Shown piece after piece: positions 60,961 through 64,000 of a stretch of 64,000 bases of DNA. The translations under genes were made by a program, and so were the position numbers. Position 1 is the first letter of the stretch, and every line of letters starts with the position of its first letter. Origin of the DNA: Myxococcus fulvus (GTDB taxonomy: Bacteria > Myxococcota > Myxococcia > Myxococcales > Myxococcaceae). The notes beneath the pieces were generated by a model that saw nothing but the letters and a program-made list of their open reading frames with translations, had not been told where the DNA came from and made no database searches. The DNA lies in contig NZ_FOIB01000001.1 of assembly GCF_900111765.1 (NCBI RefSeq), forward strand, positions 1,364,001 to 1,428,000. The letters run 5' to 3'.

Positions 60961-61090
60961 GCGCTCCGCGATTGCGGCGCACCTTCGCACGTGTCGCGAG
61001 GGAGCACTCCGGTCCCGGAGGCTCGCGCTGTCGGAGGACGTGGGTGTGTCAGGCGGGGCGCGGCCTTCCGGCCCGGCGTCCCCGCGTGTC

Positions 61091-61402
61091 TCAGCCCGGG
61101 AACTCGGCCTGGTGCGCGTCCCACCACTTCAGCCAGCCGCGCCGGTTCGCCTCCAGGTCTCCCACGACGCCCTCGCCGAAGGTGGTGACGCCGGTGATGC
61201 GGCGCAGTGCCGCGCCCCAGAAGACGCTGCCGTGGCGGTAGCGCTCGATGATGAGCGGCACCGCCGCGCGCCCGAGCCCCACGAGCGACTCGAAGGACGG
61301 GTGCTGGACGAACACGAAGGGATTGGACGCCTCCCGGTGCTCCTCACAGTGCCGCTCCCACTCCGCGGCCAGGGCGTCGAAGCGCTCGCTGGACGGGCTC
61401 AT
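61091..61402 (-). CDS. Small cytoplasmic protein coupled to toxin-like gene
   Basis: The 103-residue product has no signal peptide and is Trp- and Glu-rich (AAEWERHCEEHREA, RRGWLKWWDAHQAEFPG). The middle has VPLIIERYRHGSVFWGAALRRITG. Its ATG overlaps the stop of the larger upstream gene by four bases (ATGA), so both are made together. The size, lack of export signal and coupling fit an immunity protein, but no family is recognised. Confidence 0.68.
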   Translation of the reverse strand: MSPSSERFDALAAEWERHCEEHREASNPFVFVQHPSFESLVGLGRAAVPLIIERYRHGSVFWGAALRRITGVTTFGEGVVGDLEANRRGWLKWWDAHQAEFPG

Positions 61403-62847
61403 GACACGCTCACCGGGCGGGGACGCACGTAGACTCGCACGGGCGCACCATACGAAGGCCCGGTGAGGTCGTCAGCGCTGTTGTGACGGATGAGCGGCTG
61501 GGTGCCGATCTTGCTCGTGAAGCGGCCCTGCTCATCCATCAGCGCGCCGTGTGTCACCTCGAGCGGACCGTTGCCCGTCACCGGCTTGCGGCCGTAGATG
61601 ACCACCTTCTCCATCGTGGGGTCGTGGCTCAGGTCCAACGTGTCGAGCGGCTTGTAGCCCTGCTGCGCGTACAGCTTGTCGAAGTCCTCCACGCGCGTGC
61701 CCGGCCAGACCCACTCGTTGCGGTTGCCCAGCGTCCACGCGATGCAGTTGTAGCGCTGTGACGCGGGGCCGATGCCCACGAACTTGTCCGCGGTGAGGTT
61801 GGGGAAGCTCTTGCTGCGCAAGAGCTCGTTCTTCCAGCCCGGCTCCGCGTCGTCGCGCGTGACGCCCACGGAGAACTTGAAGTTCTGTCCGTTGGCCGAG
61901 TCCCACGTCGTGTTGTCGTCCGCCTTGCCGCGGAACCAGACCTGCACGTCCGTGGCCTCGAAGGGCACGCGGACCGACGGCATGAAGGCGCCGCCCTTGC
62001 CGCCGTCCTGCGACTGCAGGTCCAGCGGGAACTCCAGCGGCGGCTCGCCGTTGAAGGAGACGCAGGCCACGACTTCGGAGGGCGTCTTGCCGCCCGCGAG
62101 CGACTTGAGGCGGTCCTGGTCATACGCGAGCTGGAGCTTGTCGCCCGCGCGCAGCGTGCCGTCCACCTGCGTCTGGAAGTCGTCGGTGAAGGACACCGTG
62201 GCGCCGTCGGCGGAGGCGATGGAGGCGTCGCTGCTCGGGTCCCACTGGTTGCTGGTGCGCCCGGACGCGTCCGTGGTGCGGAAGGAGATGCGCACCAGGC
62301 CCGTCGCGTCTGGAGGGACGTCGAAGGTGCCCGGCTGGAGGTTCAGCCGGCCCTGCGCGTCCCGCGTGCCGTCCGACATGGGGACGACGTTCTCCGCGCC
62401 GCCGGGGACCAGCCGCCACACCAGCTCCACCTTCTGGTACTGCGACGAGAAGCGCGCCGGGTCCGCCGTCACCGTCAGCGGCTTGCCCGCCTCCGCGTGG
62501 AAGGAAGGGCCCCGGCCCGAGCCGGTGGGCAGGTTGACCTGTCCCTGGCCCTCGACGTGCGCCGCGGCGGTGCGCTTGCCCGAGCCGAAGTGCGCCGAGT
62601 ACCCCGTGGCCGCGTGGAGCTGGGGCTGGATGTCCGCGGCCTTGGAAGGCAGGGCCACCGCCGCCGTCGGCAGCGCGCCGCCCAGGAGGGACGCGTTGGG
62701 GCGGGCCGCGCGCGACTCGAACTGGTCGACCTGGGCGCGGGTCTGGGAGGACTTGTCGCCGGTGGCCCGGGCCGCCCGCTCGCGCTCCGGGGGGAGGCCC
62801 GTCTGCGCGGTGGGAGCGAAGGTGGGGCGGCCGATGCGGTTCGACAT
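61399..62847 (-). CDS. DUF6209/DUF7689-like protein, candidate effector
   Basis: The 482-residue product lacks a classical signal peptide and begins with a low-complexity leader (MSNRIGRPTFAPTAQ). Residues about 110-335 form beta-sandwich units (QYQKVELVWRLVPGG; a second at VQVWFRGKADDNTTWD) like DUF6209. The C-terminus (about 355-475) has YNCIAWTLGN with Cys368, VTHGALMDEQGRFTSK with His433, and His455. This resembles the DUF7689 domain, whose Cys/His pattern recalls papain-like peptidases. With the coupled small gene downstream it looks like an effector/immunity pair; this is inference. Confidence 0.7.
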   Translation of the reverse strand: MSNRIGRPTFAPTAQTGLPPERERAARATGDKSSQTRAQVDQFESRAARPNASLLGGALPTAAVALPSKAADIQPQLHAATGYSAHFGSGKRTAAAHVEGQGQVNLPTGSGRGPSFHAEAGKPLTVTADPARFSSQYQKVELVWRLVPGGAENVVPMSDGTRDAQGRLNLQPGTFDVPPDATGLVRISFRTTDASGRTSNQWDPSSDASIASADGATVSFTDDFQTQVDGTLRAGDKLQLAYDQDRLKSLAGGKTPSEVVACVSFNGEPPLEFPLDLQSQDGGKGGAFMPSVRVPFEATDVQVWFRGKADDNTTWDSANGQNFKFSVGVTRDDAEPGWKNELLRSKSFPNLTADKFVGIGPASQRYNCIAWTLGNRNEWVWPGTRVEDFDKLYAQQGYKPLDTLDLSHDPTMEKVVIYGRKPVTGNGPLEVTHGALMDEQGRFTSKIGTQPLIRHNSADDLTGPSYGAPVRVYVRPRPVSVS

Positions 62848-63027
62848 GGGGCGACTCTTCCTGTGAGGCGGCCTGGGGGTGGCCGCATGGGATTATCGCC
62901 ACGGGGCTTCCTGGGTTTCCTGTTCACTGGGAGTCGCACGGAGAGTGCGGTTCCCGCGATGAAGAAGGCTGTCCGGACGGGGGCTTGTGGCAGGCTCGCC
63001 CGCTTCCCAAGCAAGAGGAGCCTCCCT

Positions 63028-63534
63028 GTGAATCGCAGTGTCCTCACCCGGTGTGTCCTGGCGTGCGCATGGCTGATGTTCCCCCTGGCGTGTTCACACG
63101 TGGACCACGCGCGGGACGAGCAGCGGATTCGTGAGCAGGTGGACGCGCAGACGGCGGCGTGGAATCGCCAGGACGCGGTGGTGTGGTCCCAGGACTTCGC
63201 GCCCGACGCGGACTTCATCAACATCGTCGGGACGGTGTTCGAGGGGAAGGCGCAGATCCAGGAGCGCCACGCGGCCATCTTCGAATCGCTGTTCAAGGGC
63301 AGCCAGAGCAAGGTGACGGTGCGCCGCATCTCCTTCCTCGGCGACGACGTGGCCGTGGTGGACGCGACGCACGAGGTGACGGGCCATCCGGGCCTTCCTC
63401 CGGGCGTGCAGAACACGGAGCCGGGGCTCTTGAGGACGCAGATGCGCTACGTGATGCAGCGCTCGGCGGACGGCGCGTGGCGCATCGCCGCGGGGCAGAA
63501 CACGGATGTGAAGCCTCGGCCCGCGGCGCCGTGA
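63028..63534 (+). CDS. SnoaL/DUF4440-like lipoprotein
   Basis: The 168-residue product starts at a GTG (VNRSVLTRCVLACAWLMFPLAC), a lipoprotein signal, with GAGGAG at a good distance. The body is an NTF2-like domain of the SgcJ/EcaC type: QVDAQTAAWNRQDAVVWSQDFAPDADFINIVG and the final ADGAWRIAAGQNT. Such domains often bind small ligands or act as isomerases; no activity can be assigned. An in-frame ATG at 62959 would hide the signal peptide and is less likely. Confidence 0.8.
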   Translation: MNRSVLTRCVLACAWLMFPLACSHVDHARDEQRIREQVDAQTAAWNRQDAVVWSQDFAPDADFINIVGTVFEGKAQIQERHAAIFESLFKGSQSKVTVRRISFLGDDVAVVDATHEVTGHPGLPPGVQNTEPGLLRTQMRYVMQRSADGAWRIAAGQNTDVKPRPAAP

Positions 63535-63541
63535 GGCGCGT

Positions 63542-64000
<459 letters not shown>

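Noticed and set aside
62959-63027. Upstream ATG for the SnoaL-like lipoprotein
   Set aside because: It would place 23 residues before a perfect lipoprotein signal that has its own GAGGAG ribosome site and GTG start.

Overview
This 64 kb window is high-GC bacterial DNA. Third codon positions are strongly G/C, GTG starts are common, and there are many lipoproteins, TPR proteins, a Hanks-type kinase and sigma-54 activators. These traits point to a myxobacterium, probably of the Myxococcaceae/Cystobacterineae. No rRNA, tRNA, CRISPR array, phage or IS element was recognised. It reads as chromosomal sequence, cut at both ends (a HemW-like C-terminus on the left, a sigma-54 activator on the right).

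Layout. 1-2868: end of hemW, a TPR membrane protein and a DUF4388/TPR protein. 3149-11624: two tandem, diverged copies of a Tad-type pseudopilin cassette (TadE-like, TadG-like, TadE-like, Flp-like), the first carrying one extra gene. 11653-12894: an amino-acid-type ABC binding lipoprotein. 13080-19372: a compact sufRBCDSUT iron-sulfur assembly operon behind a palindrome-containing promoter. 19501-27458: exported and surface proteins, including three tandem small 13-cysteine proteins with poly-glycine linkers. 27605-34567 (minus): a very large TPR/DUF3857 lipoprotein, a Ser/Thr kinase, a GAF-like protein and a small exported low-complexity protein. 34870-38149: coiled-coil lipoprotein plus a histidine kinase/NtrC-type regulator pair. 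38547-45136: envelope hydrolases (C39-like protease, L,D-transpeptidase, cyclophilin, esterases) and a YjbQ protein. 45229-51101: a six-gene polyamine-linked membrane operon. 51281-55989: sulfatase, acyl-CoA-dehydrogenase-like enzyme and MDR reductase. 56028-63534: Cys-rich lipoproteins, an Omp85-like protein, and a two-gene toxin/immunity-like pair.

The two strongest candidates for under-described systems are these. The 45229-51101 operon joins AdoMet decarboxylase, a double zinc-ribbon/DUF4178 membrane protein, a 53-residue protein, a DUF350 protein, a membrane-embedded aminopropyltransferase and a Tat-lipoprotein amine-oxidase-like flavoenzyme, with most gene boundaries overlapping. The duplicated pseudopilin cassette may serve a Tad-like contact or predation apparatus encoded elsewhere. 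All family assignments come from motif recognition by eye; no database search was run.
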